Below the pieces are notes generated by a model. The model searched no databases. It was not told where the DNA came from and saw nothing but the letters and a program-made list of their open reading frames with translations. A stretch of DNA of 64,000 nt from Parascedosporium putredinis (Eukaryota > Ascomycota > Sordariomycetes > Microascales > Microascaceae), in assembly GCA_949357655.1 (NCBI GenBank), contig CASHTG010000018.1, forward strand, positions 1,798,001 to 1,862,000. Direction: 5' to 3'. This document shows positions 1 to 12,624 of the stretch, piece by piece. The stretch's first letter is position 1, and the number at the start of each line of letters is the position of its first letter. Both the position numbers and the translations under genes were made by a program.

Positions 1-465
1 TGACTGTGGGGTGGTCTCAACATCTTTTTGCTTGTAGAAATGAATAGTAATTATATATCTGGCAGCCAGTATGTGAATCGATGGGTAGTCTTGACGTGGT
101 TGAGCGGGTGTGCACCAGTTGTCTTGAGCCGGGGCACTGGGCTCGCATCACAACCTCAAGACTGGGTAACCAGATCTGAGGCCCGTACGTCTCCTACCCA
201 AGGACGGGCGTTGAAGAAGCAGTCGCCCGTAAAAGTCGTCACAGACGATGGGAAAGAAATTGATGAGAAGTGACCGTAACATTTTTTTTTCAAATACGCT
301 AGAAAGGACGAACTATTACGATCTACTGGCAGAACAAAATGTTTGCGTATGAACGCCTCAGCCCAACACCGCGAAATGGACCCAATGTGACAATCTATAC
401 AACCGAGATAAGGGAAAAGAAGAAAAGGGAAAGGAAATTTTTTCAGGACCATGGACTCCAAACCC
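1..465. other. Window start, no gene seen
   Basis: This stretch lies downstream of the NUDIX gene, which ends at 466 on the minus strand, and probably holds its 3' untranslated region. The open frames here are short, overlap each other and resemble nothing I know. No RNA gene or repeat was seen. Confidence 0.5.
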
Positions 466-1757
466 CTAAGCCTCCCCAGCATACCCCTCACAGATGGCAG
501 TTATCAGCCTGTTAGCAATCGCGGTATGGGGCGGAAGAAGGAGGGTAGGCGGCTTGTCACCATTGGTGACCGGGACGGTATCGAGGGTTACGGTCTTCTT
601 GAGAGCTTCGCGGACCTCCTCGAGGGGAACCCACTTGGCATCCTCCAGCTCAGGATCATGGCCAAGGTGGATATCCTCGCCGTCAGGCAGCGCCGAGGCA
701 ACAGCGCCGAGCATCAAGCTTGCCGGGTAAGGCCAAGGCTGGCTTGAGTGCAAAACCACACGCCCGACCTTGACGCCGCTCTCCTCCCACACCTCGCGGC
801 GGACACCCTCCTCTACTGACTCGCCCGGCTCGAGGAAGCCGGCCAGAGTGCTATAGAAACCGGCAGGCCATCGCTTTTGGCGGCCGAGGAGCATGCGCTT
901 GCCGTCGGCGGACACCACAGCGGCAATCATGGTCGGATCCGACCTGGGGAAGCTGATGTTGGTGATGCCGTTGCGCGTGGGGCATTCCTTTCGGACGACG
1001 GGCGTCGCGGTACCATTGAGATCGGTGGGAGGGCAGACGCGCTTGTACCCTCCATAGACTGGCGTGGTGGGGTGTCCGCATCCAGCGCAGAACTGGTTGC
1101 GTAGATTCCAGTCGACAATGCCCCTGGCCTGGCCATACATGGCAGCTGATCGCGAAAGGGTGCACAGTCAGATTGCAGTCCAATTTCTATTCTGGGAGAC
1201 TATTGAAGTGTACGTACCGAAATCTGCCCTCAAGGTGTTTTGCCTTGTCGACTTGAGAAAAGTACACCCATCCTTGGCAAGCGAGTCGATCAAAGCCGTC
1301 GCAGCATCCGCAAAGGAGCCGCGCGGCGTGGCATCGACAGCAAACCACGGCTTACCACAGAACGTGCGGTGCTGGAATCCGGCGGCAGGGTCCTCCCAGA
1401 TGCCAAGGAAAATAATCAACGGTTTAGTCACGGTCGAATCAAAGGCGGCCATGAGCTCCTTCTCGGACGAGCCAAACGGATTCTCGCCGGTAATAGAGAG
1501 GATATCCTCTCGGCCGACGGGCTTGATTGTAGCCGAGTCTTGGACGAGAGGGGAGAAATCATGGAGGACGATGAATTGGGCATCCGGAGAGGAAAACGCT
1601 GCGGAGATGAAGCCGTGGTCCTCTCGGAGGAAGGAAACCCTGTTGAGGGGCTTCCGGAGTAATAGTTGGTTAGGCCCGGGCCGAATTTCTTGGATAGCGC
1701 GGAGCCGTCATCGTCGTGCACGCAGGCAAGTACGGGGTGCCCAGAAAAGTCCGCCAT
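466..1757 (-). CDS. NADH pyrophosphatase-like NUDIX hydrolase
   Basis: This is probably the fungal counterpart of Npy1/NUDT12, which splits NADH or NAD-capped RNA at the pyrophosphate. It starts at the ATG at 1757 (MADFSGHPVLAC). Two exons are visible: 1757-1218 and 1145-466, separated by an intron at 1217-1146 with a GTACGT donor and a CAG acceptor. Exon 2 carries a zinc ribbon (FCAGCG, then RVCPP and KECP), a complete NUDIX box (GFLEPGESVEEGVRREVWEE, continuing SGV) and the SQPWPYPASL motif typical of NADH pyrophosphatases. The total of about 405 residues fits the family. The C-terminus AGEA is not a peroxisomal SKL signal. The frame breaks once near 1649: a run of four C (in sense) needs a fifth to continue SPLNRVSFLREDHG. 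This looks like a sequencing deletion. Confidence 0.85.
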
Positions 1758-1862
1758 CCCGAATAGTGTGGGGTGCGGGGTTCAAAAATAGTCTTAGAGA
1801 GGCTCGAGGGGAGGAGAAGCGTAGGGAATTTAGAGGCTAGAGGAGAGCGTGAGAGAGAGGAG

Positions 1863-1919
1863 AGTGTGTGTGTGTGTGTTTGTTGTGTGCGTGTATGAGA
1901 GAGAGGGAGAGAGAGAGGG
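1863..1919. repeat. TG then GA dinucleotide microsatellite
   Basis: A run of alternating TG is followed by a run of GA with a few interruptions. It lies about 110 bp upstream of the NUDIX start codon and so falls in its promoter or 5' leader. Confidence 0.85.
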
Positions 1920-2076
1920 TGGAGGAGTCAAGAGATTTTGGCGGTGAAAGACTTTAGAGAGATGGAAGACTAGGATTTCTTGTCTGCCTCGGAACTATAG
2001 ACTTGTCTTTGCCCAACGAAACTCAGCGTGAACCTCTTCCTAGACCCAGTAAGAACCGGATGGAGATCTCTATAAA

Positions 2077-2117
2077 GCAGCAGCAGCAGCAGCAGTGGCA
2101 GCAGTGGCAGCAGTAGT
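2077..2117. repeat. CAG trinucleotide tract, interrupted
   Basis: Six CAG units are followed by CAG units interrupted by TGG and TAG. The tract is in the NUDIX/sirtuin intergenic region and is not part of a recognisable coding frame. Confidence 0.8.
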
Positions 2118-3705
2118 AATCGGAACTAGAAACCGCCCTTGGTGGAGGAAAGAAAAAAGAAAGGAGGAAAAGAAGGAAGAAAGGGAAGAAAAAGAAGCAG
2201 AAAGTAGAGAAATGGGCGGACTATGAGTATGCGGAGCAAGAGCGGCAGCTATGCTTATCAGTCTTGGGGTAGCCGAGGCGGCCAAACGAAACAATGGGGC
2301 CCTGGACGGTGGGGGAGGAGGAGAAGGAAGAGTCAAAGAAGCGGCGGCGAAGAAAGAGACGGTATCGGCCACGTCAAGCGACGGCGGTGCCCAACGGGAG
2401 AGTCGCTGCCGGGACAAGCCAAAGACTGCGCTGTGATGCCTGAAGCAGTGCGGCAAGGGATGCGTCGGTGGATCAGAGGTGCTCAGCAACGTTGTACAGA
2501 TGCCGGTTGATCCCAGGTTTGTGACATGGCATTCGCTCCGTGGTTCCAGCGAGGTTTTCTAGACGTGGTCGAGAATCGCGGTCAAAGAATCCTCTCCGCC
2601 CCTCCTTGACATGAGCTTTCTTTTCCTCCGCCCCCCTTCTGCCCTCCACTCTCCGCCGTCGGGGCTTAGTGGCCATTGACACTGGGAGGGGAGAGGGGAG
2701 GGGGCAATATTGCTCCTCTCTTTTAGCGCAACAATGAAATGGCACCTTTTCTCGTTCTGTCCTACGGTGGGCACTTGATTAGAAATGGGGTCCTTGGGGA
2801 GAGAAATTCCTCTCCGCTACACGAAAGGGAGGGGCGATTGGCCGACTCGGCCGGTAAGCTTGAGTACCCGAGATGTACAACTGTGGTGCTCCCCTGTATC
2901 ATGTAGGGAAACCCGAGCGAGTCTGCTGCCTGCCCTCCCACCGCACTGGCTTGGATTCGGAACCTCGCCCGCCCAGAACGAAACTCAGGGAGAAGTCACT
3001 TGAAGGGACATTGAAGCCTTGGGGGAACGGTGGGACATGGCTGGCCATTTAGAGTTAGCCGACTAGGTATTGTGTCGCCGGGCTCACTGGCTTGTTCCAC
3101 GGTCTTCTAATGTGGTCGTGCTCGCAACCTCAATATCACCCAAATTCTGTTCATCAGGTTGAAGATTCCGGCACTTCATAGATTGATCCAGGGGCCTTCC
3201 ACCTAGGACACACGCCGATGTCTGGAAATGTCAGGTCTAAGCGGTACCCTTGCTTGCAAGGAGGCAAACCGACACCGTTAGGACTGGGTACAGCAGGAGG
3301 GGCTGTTTTGACATAGCGCTGTCCGTGGGATGATGTGGGGTTCTAGCCATTTTCACCTTCTAGTGGGATTAGTCACCGGTCTAGACAGTCGCTGAGCACC
3401 CGCAGTGAGCGCATCCAGCAGCTGGCGACGTCACGGCTGCAGACGGTCTCAGCGAATGCCTCAGTCGTGCTGTTGGGGATCGATTTTCGCCATCTATAGA
3501 TCTAGATGCACCTCGGCCCTACCTTTATTGGACCATCCACCACCCACGAATTGATGATCACTCTCCAAAGCGTCGAGAAACGTCGAGCTCCCAACATTTG
3601 AGTCTTGCCTTTGGTGCTCTTCTCGCGGCCAATTCGTTGAATGCACGTAACCGCGGCCTCCCCTGCAGCACCACTGCACTTTTCCCACCAAAACTCACTT
3701 CACGG

Positions 3706-4930
3706 ATGCGCCCCAGCCCACTCTCCTTGTCGATCTTAACAGCCTTGTCCAATGCGGATCCCTTATCGAGATCCCCTCCCTCCCCGACCATCATCCCCAA
3801 GACCGCCACTTCTCTTCCCGCTGCCGTCGCCGCCCTTTTGCAATTTCTGACTACGCCACCCCCCATGGCCTCCCGGACTCTACCGTCGTGCTCTCGGGCG
3901 CGGGGCTCTCCGTCGCGAGCGGTCTGGCCGACTACCGTGGCGTCAACGGCACATACCGCGTGAATAAATCGTACCGGCCCATCTACCACAACGAGTTTTT
4001 GGCTAGCCATCCTCGCGGCAACGGTACTGGGCGAGGAGCTTCCTGGGCTGGTCCTCACTTCACAAAGCAGCACCTAACGCAGGCCATCACGCTGTACGAG
4101 ATCTTGGCCTGCTCGGCTTGGTGAAGAACGTGATTACGCAAAATGTTGATTCATTTCATTCTACGGCGCATCCTAGCATCTCAACGGTAGAGCTTCACGG
4201 CTACCTCCGCTCCACGGTCTGCACGACCTGCCGCGAAGAGTTTCCCGCGACGTCTTTCAGCACGAGCTTGCCAGGCTCAATCCCGCCTGGGATGATTTTA
4301 TGAAGGAGGCCGTAGCCTCAGGGGCACTAAATACAGAGGTCCCCCACAATGCGAGGATAAAGGGACTCAGGACTAACCCAGATGGTGACGTGGACCTGGC
4401 CGACGCACCATACACAACGTTCCGCTACCCTCCCTGCCCGAGCTGTTTGGCCGAAGCACCTAGGTTGTTTAGGAGGGACGAGCTCCTCGTAGAGACGGAC
4501 GATGATGGCGCTTGGAAGGCCGGCAGCACGGCTGGTATCCTAAAACCGGCGGTCATCATGTTTGGAGAGAGTATTCCCCGAGGGTCAAGATGGTAGCGGA
4601 GGATGCTATCGACAAAGCCGGACGGTTGCTTGTCCTGGGCACGTCCCTTGCTACTGGATCGGCCTGGATGCTGGCTCGACGAGCAAAGCAGCGAGGTATG
4701 CCCATGGCCGTCGTGAACATTGGTGGCATCAGAGGCGAGGACTACTTCTTTTCAGACGTAAACCACGACCAGTCGGGGGCGGAGGGGTGCGGATCGAGTT
4801 CGCTACGGATACCATACTCCCCGAAGTCGTGAATCAGTTAAAGCAGCAGGCCAGGCACCAAGCTGGTATTCGCGAAGGGGAAACATTGGACCTGAAGAAT
4901 TCCGCTGTATTTAAAAACATGCTGTCGTAG
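3706..4930 (+). CDS. Sirtuin, NAD-dependent protein deacylase (SIRT4-like)
   Basis: Sir2-family enzyme that removes acyl groups from lysine using NAD+. The Rossmann motif is GAGLSVASGLADYRG. It is followed by RQRYWARSFLGW, typical of SIRT4-like proteins, the catalytic TQNVDSFH, then LHG, a zinc site made by CTTC and CPSC pairs, FGES and GTSLATGSAW. The first in-frame ATG is at 3706; an upstream exon cannot be excluded. No intron is needed. At least five one-base breaks interrupt the frame: in the C run 3859-3864, near 4013, in CCC 4244-4246, in CCCC 4576-4579 and in GGGG 4784-4787. Adding one base at each restores the conserved order, so the gene is probably intact in the organism. The last frame ends at 4930, and the neighbouring DUF5321 gene converges on it 98 bp away. 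Confidence 0.85.
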
Positions 4931-5028
4931 TTGAGAGTCGCTCACTATGGTGGGCGGCTTCTGTAAGTTTATGAGGTGTTGTTGATAGTATACATGCATT
5001 AGACGCCAATAAACTAGAAATCTAGAGG

Positions 5029-5696
5029 CTAATAGAATGACGATCTGCTGCTTTGGCTAGGTTTCGTCGAGGTCCGTGTGGGCGTGGGTGTCGGTGAAGA
5101 GGAAGAATCAGGTTGGGTTTGGATCGCCGGAGCATCTACCTGAGTAGTCTCTGCTGCCTTTGCCTTTCTTGACTTCTTCTGCTTCGGCGCCTCTTGGAGG
5201 CCATCCTTCGTCTCGATATCACGCAATACTATCATCGGTCCATTAGCACATCTGCAGAGGGCCCAAGGGAGGGTTGGTATGGTGGTGGGGGTTTTCTTAC
5301 AATCTCCCCAAGCCTTTTCCTCCGCAGAATTCCCGGATCCAAGCTCCTTGGCCACGTCGACCTTCTCTCCCTTTTGCAGCCTATCGACGATATCCCGCAA
5401 AACCCCAATTTTGGTGTCGGCTTGCCGGACAAAGTTAGCGTGGGCAGTCCTTACGGCGATGGTGTTGATGGACATGGACCCGATGAGGAGGAAGATGACG
5501 ATGAAAAAGGTCGCCGGGTTCCACTCCTTGACTTCTTCTTGCCTTTTCGGAACGACGCTCTATTCTCCTTGCGAAAGGGCTTCGGGACCAGGGATGACCA
5601 GAACGAGGCGTCTGCTACTGTCGGAAGAGAGCTGTTGCACCGGACCTGGGTGAAGGGGAGGGCTTTCGGTAGCATCATAGTGCTCCGAAAGGCCAT
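5029..5696 (-). CDS. DUF5321 family membrane protein
   Basis: Fungal protein of unknown function, probably mitochondrial. The conserved core reads VKEWNPATFFIVIFLLIGS, a single membrane segment after a Lys/Arg-rich stretch, followed by MSINTIAVR and an amphipathic helix ending KVDVAKELGSG. The likely start is the ATG at 5696 (MAFRSTMMLPK); the frame is open further upstream to 6014. An intron at 5300-5229 (GTAAGA donor, TAG acceptor) joins AWGD to LLRDIETKDG. The C-terminal tail is Lys- then Ser/Pro/Thr-rich. One break near 5550 sits in an A run: a missing A moves the frame from FRKGKK to FRKRQEEVKEW. It diverges from separase, sharing roughly 500 bp of promoter. Family assignment is from memory of the core motif. 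Confidence 0.75.
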
Positions 5697-6192
5697 TGGC
5701 CGAGCCAAGATCTTTGTGCGGCTATCCTCGTCATTCTCTATGGTTTGCTCTTGCGCGCGACGTAAGTACTCGAACGCAGTTTTGGAGGTTGAACCCTTTG
5801 ACATTCGCCAAAAGTTCGACCACTGCGAAATACCCTTTCTAGCTCCACCCTGGATCATTGGCGTCAAATGCCGAACATGGGCTTCAAATTCTTTCGTTGC
5901 CCCTGACAACCACCGAGGTTTAACCGACCCAAAGTCCACAAATGACTGGACTTTGTATGGTTTGTGCACTGTAAGCCTGAAAATGCACATACCCAATCCA
6001 ACGATTGGTAACAAGTAATCACGACTTCAATATCATAACCCTTTCCTACCTAATAATAAGTGCTTCGTGATAGCATTTCGCATTGTTTCCTCTTTCTTTG
6101 AGGCTCTTCATATAATCTTTTTTTCCATCGTATAAATAACAACATATCAGCACGCCTGACGATATGTTTATGAGCCTACTAATACCCCCACA

Positions 6193-9100
6193 ATGACCTC
6201 TATCAACTCGAAGATCGACGCCGTAAAGGCGGCGGTATCGACAACAAACACTTGCACATCGGCAACCACGGTCATATTACGCGACCTCCTTGTACCCGAA
6301 ACGAATCCATCCTCAATCTCCGCCCCTCCTGCCACGAAAGCGACCGCAAAACGCGTGACATCGAGCTCAAGGACGCGAACTAAGGCCGAGCCTCCCAAGG
6401 CCGAAGCGCAAACCAGTACCAAACATGCTCAATTATCGGCAAAGGAAAAAGAGGCCTTGGCCACGCATGTAATCAATGCTGCGTTAAAGGCGATGAATGA
6501 AGCGTCAAAAGCAGCGCCGCCCCCCAAACTCCCTCGAAGAGACCAGAGGCGACGCCTACCGCCCGACGAGCTGGCGGCGGCAACCTGCGGAGATCTCTAT
6601 CGATGCCTCTTTCCCCCTACAGCCCCGAACCTTGAACAGGACCGCGACCAATATCGAACCGCCGCCGAGTAAATCCCCGAGATGCGTGGCGCCTCCCGTG
6701 AGCTCCGCGTGCCTGGCTCTCGTCGAGTGCGCGAGGGTAGCCTTCCAGTGCTTGAGAAGCTTGAACCCTCCAGATGCTCCCTCGCAGAAGAACATGCAAC
6801 TGGAAATGGGCATCTCGGCCTTTGTCGGAAAGCTGCTTTCCTTGGGGCTCCAGGAGCACGCGCTAAAGGAGCTGCGGATCTTGAAGAAGCGGCTCGAGGA
6901 GCGCGCGGTGGCCGGAAATAACTCCAAGGGGGCCAAGGCGACCGGAAGCACGGAAGCTCCTATCAGCGGCGCTCGCGTGTTGTCGGATCTCTTGGACTTC
7001 AAGGAGTCTACCGTGACGGCTTTGACGCGGAGCTTAGTTATATCGACCCAGCTTTACGTCCTCCGACTCATGATGCTTACCAAGAAGCCCGAGCAAATCG
7101 AGGCTGCTACTCCTTTTCTTCGCGACTCTAATAAAACATCCCCTCTCAATCTCCTCCTCGGCTCCCTCCGCGACGACCCCAAAGATGCCCCCAAGACGGC
7201 GCGCCAAATCGAATCTCTCGCGAGCATCGTGCTCTCCCTCACACCAAGCTCTTCTAGTCGCGACGACATTGAGGCTATGGAACAGCGTCTTAGCCCCTCT
7301 CCACCGTGTACATTTGAGCTCCAAATTGCGGCGTTGAAGATCAAGATGCATTTTTGGAGGATATCGAAGCATGTGGGAGACGTGGATCGGGACATTCTTA
7401 CCCCGTTTTCCCGCTACTTGGCCGCCCTTGGCCGGCGTCTGAAACCTGTCTCGGCCGACGTCCATGAGCTTTCTCAGACGGCTTTTCTCGACTTGCAGGC
7501 CATGACCAAGGAACAGGGTCTTACCTGGTCTGAGACCTCCAAGTCGCCCGCTGCTGCCGTGTATCAAAGCCTAGCGTCCTCCGCCTTCAACTTAAAACGA
7601 CCGGCGGAAGCGCGAGACTGGGCCCAAAAGCTGTATGGCCTCCTCGATATCGAAAAGGATTCGGCGGCACGCCGCTGTTCTGTAGCGGCGCATCTCCTGG
7701 CGGCATCTTTGAAATGCAAACTTGACGAGCCGAAGCTCACAGCCCTCCTGGCGGAAACTATCGATGGGATGCAGGGCACGCTACGGGGCGAGAGTGCCGA
7801 GTTGGATCAGCTTCTCGTTGACTTGGCCCTGGCTCGCAGATCCGCCGTAGGTCTCCTCATGAGTGCCTCGGACCCAAAGTCAAAACTCTCTCCCGCGCTC
7901 ACTGAGCTGCTTCAGTCGTTCATAATACAGTATCCCCGGTTTACGATGCGGTGGCTAGGCAAGGCGCCGGCACACGAAGGTGGCGTCAACACAAAGGAAT
8001 TTCTCCGGTTTGAATCTCGGCGACAGGCCGTGCAGGGAACACTTGGGCAGATGCTTGATTCTGCTCTCGTAATTACCAAAACCCTACTCGGCTCTAGTAC
8101 TGTCGACTGGACCAAACCAGACGGTGTCTTGCAGGATTGCCTTGGGCTCCTCGAACGAATGGGCGACTTAAAAGGCCCCCTCGGCGGCGGTAGCAGTGGC
8201 AACTCTTACTACGTCAAGATCTCCAACCTCTACTACATGAAGTACGCCCTGCTCCGACAATCTGCGGACAACGCCGATGACCTCACTCCTTTGCGCTCTC
8301 TCCGCCGCTCCCTTGACGCCATCCGCAATCGCAGCCCGAAGGAACAGGAAGCCGGCCAATTCGTCACTAAGCTGGAGCGATTTGCCGACATATGTACCAA
8401 GTTTAGGCGAATCGACGAGGCCAGAGAATCCCTCAAGTCGATATGCACCGCCATGGTAGAGGAGGGCGTCCTATCCCAGGTGGCAACCCTCCTCAACGAA
8501 CAGCCTCCTTCCATGGCGTGGCCAGCGAACGACAAGAGCACTCTCTTCTCCCGAACCCTGCGCTCCATTGCCAAGTTGGATAAAACGTGGAACGACTGGA
8601 CCTTTTTCATGCCAGAGGTTGAGCGCGCTGCCGTTCTCGAGCACATTGTGCACTTCATCACCTCGGGCGAGAACTCAAAGATCAAGGAGCCCCTTAAACT
8701 AACCGATGCCCCCGTCGACACGCTACTTCGTATATACTCGTTGGAAAAATTCCCTGTCCGCAGACTGAGGACACTTATTCACCTATACTCGATGCATATT
8801 GCCAACCCCGACCACTCTTCGTCACTGCGGGGCCAAATCGACGTAGCCATGCAAGCCGCGTCAGGCAAATCCCTTGGTGAAGACGCAAAGCTAGTCCGTT
8901 ACCTACCTCATTTCGCAGCCTACCTTTCGTCCGTCTCCTCCTTGATTCACTGGGCACCCAACAGCCCCGATCTCGCTGCGGCCATCACTTCCTGGCACAA
9001 GGTCATCAGCAGCTCAGCTTCAAGGGCGGAGATCTTGAACCACGTCGACGACCCCGTGCTGCTCATGACACACTTGAGAGCGTTGGCCGACTTGGCGAGC

Positions 9101-12100
9101 ATGAAGGGCGAAAGCGCACTGGCTGTATCCGTCCTGGAGCTGCTGGCGGACATGGCGAGAAAGCTGGAGGATTCCGCCCTGGATGAGGTGGTTGCTAACT
9201 CGAGCTTGCTCGCGAACCAGTACGCAAGCCTGGGCTATGTCGACAAGGCCGAGGCCATCATCGACGCTACCAGGGCGATTGCCGGGCAGGTAGACAAAGT
9301 TTCCGGGTCGACCATTGCGGATTTCCACCTTGCCGTTGCGGACTACTGCATTACTACCGGCAGGTTCGACAAGGCGTAAGTCGTCATCCTGTCCAACTAC
9401 CCTGCAGCGCCCACTTTTTATTAACCTGTGAGACTTGTTTTTAGGGAAACATGCCTTGCTGAGGCCAAAGAAGCGTTTGCATCGCTTGCCACGAAACACG
9501 CCGCCAAATCGCGAATGTCCTCCCTCATGGCTATGGCCAACCTCCTCTACTCCATTATTGCGTTGGAGAAGGGGAAACCCAGCCAGCGCTCGCCTACGCC
9601 AAGGATAGTGTCAAGATCATGTTCCACGACTGGAACAAGTACGAGAAGAAGGACAAAACACCTGCGCCCTCGGCAGCCCAGATAGCTAGCTTCGCCGATA
9701 GCCTCGGACCTGGTGTCAGTAATCTCGACAGCGTCATGGTTGCCCGAGTGGTTCAAGGCTCCGAGTTTTGGGCACTCGCCTCGCCCTTGATCCGCGCGCT
9801 TCTTCGACTCTCGGCTCTGTACGCGCACATGGGCATGTTCCAGGATACGCTCTACTACGCCGAGCAGGCATATAAAGTCGCCGAGAACTCTGGATCGGCC
9901 CTCTACGTCGCCCGCTCGGCGGTTTGGACAGGCTCCGTCTGGATCAAGGGCGGCAGGCCAGAGAAGGGTATCGAGTACGTGGCAAACGCCCGAGCCTTTG
10001 TCACCGAGAACCCTCACACATCGCAATCTGTGGCTTTGGCCTGCCAGCTGAGCGAACTATACCGCCTCATGGGCGACTCAGCATCCGAGGAGGAAATGCT
10101 GCAGCTGGCGGAATCAAACGTAAAGCATGCGGGCAGGGCCCCAGGCAGGCCCGCGTTGGATGACGATATCGCAAAGGATATGGAGAAGCTGAGTCTTGCG
10201 GACAAGAAGCCCAAGGTTGCGCGAAGCACCAGGGCCAAAGCACCCGCACCGGCCAAGAAGCCGGTCACGACAGTGGCGAAGAGGGTACCGGCGGCGAGGG
10301 GCAGGAAAGAAGCCGCGCCAAAGCCGGTCCCGGTTGAGGATGACGCACGCACGTCGCTCATGAAGGCATCTATCCTTCTTTACCGCGCGCTGGGCCATAT
10401 TCATCAGAAGGACTGGGCCTCGGCCTCCAGCGTTCTCGAGGGTATCAAGGGGCAACTCAAGGGGCTCGAGGACGTGTCCCGTGAACAGATGATCAGAGCT
10501 GCGTGCTTGGTTGGCCAGAGTCTAGACGACATGATCCACGATCCAGTCTTCTCCGTAGTCCAGGAGTCGACCATCTCATATCCTTCAGTGTCGCTCGTGA
10601 AGCGAGCTGACGATAAAGCATCCCCGGCAAAGCCTGCTCCCGTCCGCAAGGGTGCCAAGGCGCGATCGGCGGTTAGCTTTGTGGACGCGCTGAAGGAGGC
10701 GCAAGAATACCTCATCAACGCAAACGCTACGGCCGTCATCCGCGGCGACGGCGGGTCCCTCCACCGAATCTCGTCGCTCCTGCAAAGCACCGTTATCTTC
10801 TTGTCCGCGACCAAGTCTGACTTCATAGGCCACCCCGGTTACGCCACTTGCGCGGTCGAGCTCGCCCGAAACATCACGTGGAGGCGAGAGCGAAAGGCTC
10901 TCCAGGTCGTGGGCTCGGCGGCCAAGATGGAGTGGCCGGTGGCCCTCGCGAGCACGGGAGACGGTAATCGCTCGAGCCTCGGTGCTACTACTGATATCTC
11001 GAGGTTCCAGAAAGACTACATCGATATCATCCCGAGCAGCTGGACCGTGGTCTCGATCTCGCCTAGCGACAACAGGGAGGACTTGTGCATCACTAGACTT
11101 CAGGCGGGCCACACCCCGTTCGTCCTGCGGCTGCCCTTGGAACGAGCCAACTCACGAGATGCGGATAACGAAGTGTTTAGTTTCCAGCACGGCATGGAGG
11201 AACTGCGCGAGCTCATCCGGCTCGCGAACAAGAACTCGCACGACGCGCGGGACATGACCATCAAGGGCGCCAAGGCGGCGTGGTGGGAAGAGCGGGAGAT
11301 GCTCGACGAGCGCTTCAAGCTGCTTCTGGACAACATTGAGTCTGTCTGGCTAGGCGGGTTCAAGGGCGTATTCTCCCAGCACACGCGGAGGCCTGACCTC
11401 CTCGCGAGGTTCCAAAAGTCCTTCCAGAATATGCTCGATAAGCACCTACCCTCGCGGCGTCAAGTTCGAGGAAAGCGCTCTGCCAAGACGCCCAAGATTA
11501 CCTTTGATCCCCGAATCCTAGAGCTGTTTGTCGGGCTGGGCGGCCCGATAGACGACGATCTCGACTACGAGGAGGCGCTGACGGATCTCTTGTACTTTAC
11601 GATTGACATTCTCCAGTTCCACGGCGAGCAAAATGCTTACGATGAAATCGACTTCGACTCTATGGTCGTCGATACGGTTGACGCGCTCGCGGCGTATCAC
11701 CAAGGTGTCCACGCTGCGGACGACAAGGATGGAAGCAATGCGCACACCATTCTCGTGCTCGACAAGTCTCTGCACGCTTTTCCCTGGGAGTCGCTGCCCT
11801 GCATGCAGGGTACGGCAGTGTCGCGCGTACCGTCCTTGGCATGTCTCAGGCGGTTGATCATCGAACAACAGCCCGGAAAACCAGTCACCATGAACTTTAA
11901 CTCGGACGGTGGTGCGGGTGACGGAAGCGCAACGCGGCCGGGCCACCACGTCTCTCCTTCTTCGGGAACGTACATTCTCAACCCCGGCGGTGATCTGACC
12001 AATACGCTCGCAGCGTTCCAGAAGCCGCTCGAGGGCCTCGGGGCGTCTTGGACCGGGGTGGTGGGCAGGACGCCCACGGAGGACGAGTTTGAGCGGGCGT

Positions 12101-12624
12101 TGACGGAATCGGACCTCATGCTCTACTTTGGACACGGCAGCGGCGCGCAGTACATCCGGGGTAAGACGATTCGGCGCATGGACAAGTGCAGGGCCGCGGT
12201 GCTGCTCATGGGCTGTAGCTCGGCGAGCCTGGAAGCGGCTGGGGAGTTTGAGTGCTACGGCACCGTGTGGAACTACATGCTCTCGGGGGCGCCGGCGGTG
12301 GTGGGCGCGCTGTGGGATGTGACGGACCGCGAGGCTGACCGCTTCGCGGGCAAGGTGTTTGAGGAATGGGGCCTCATGGAGGCGGGGACGTTCAAGGAGG
12401 GCGAGGGCGACAAGAGCGGTAGGAGTAAGGGCAAGGGCAAGGGCAAGGCGAAGGAGGCGGGCGAGGGTTCGAGCGAGGAGCGCGGCGGGTTCAAGGAAGG
12501 CTGCTCGCTCGTGGAGGCCGTGGGGCGGGCGAGGGACGCTTGTCGTTTCAAGTACCTGACCTCGGCGGCGATGTGTGTGTACGGCATTCCCGTCTACATC
12601 AACCGGGACGGACGGGGAGCTTAG
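6193..12624 (+). CDS. Separase (Esp1/BimB-type, peptidase C50)
   Basis: Cysteine protease that cleaves the cohesin kleisin to start anaphase. The ATG at 6193 opens MTSINSKIDAVKAAV, then a long helical repeat region, and a C-terminal caspase-like domain. The catalytic His is in LYFGHGSG (codon 12133-12135) and the catalytic Cys in LLMGCSSA (codon 12214-12216); both are present. The conserved LDKSLHAFPWESLPC block and GALWDVTDREADRF are also seen. Exon 1 ends at 9375; an intron lies at 9376-9444 (GTAAGT, TTTTTAG). Frame breaks are near 6521 (C run) and near 9593 (one G missing in SQALAYAK). Length is about 2,120 residues, as for BimB. Two basic low-complexity linkers stand out: an Ala/Lys/Pro stretch near 10220-10340 and a Gly/Lys-rich insertion near 12400-12490, inside the protease domain after VFEEWGL. 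No securin gene is in view. Confidence 0.93.
12425..12462 (+). repeat. Short coding repeat (Lys-Gly) in separase
   Basis: Imperfect AAGGGC hexamers encode KGKGKGKAK inside the separase protease domain. The insertion is hydrophilic and probably forms a surface loop. Confidence 0.75.

Larger units (their letters stand above)
1758..3705. other. Divergent intergenic region with microsatellites
   Basis: This is the shared upstream region of the NUDIX gene (minus) and the sirtuin (plus). It contains a TG/GA microsatellite (about 1863-1919), a CAG tract (2077-2117), a purine-rich stretch (2120-2220) and GC/CT-rich runs. Open frames inside it (for example 2070-2489 on minus) are low-complexity serine/proline/alanine peptides without family resemblance, so I do not call a gene. 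Confidence 0.5.
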
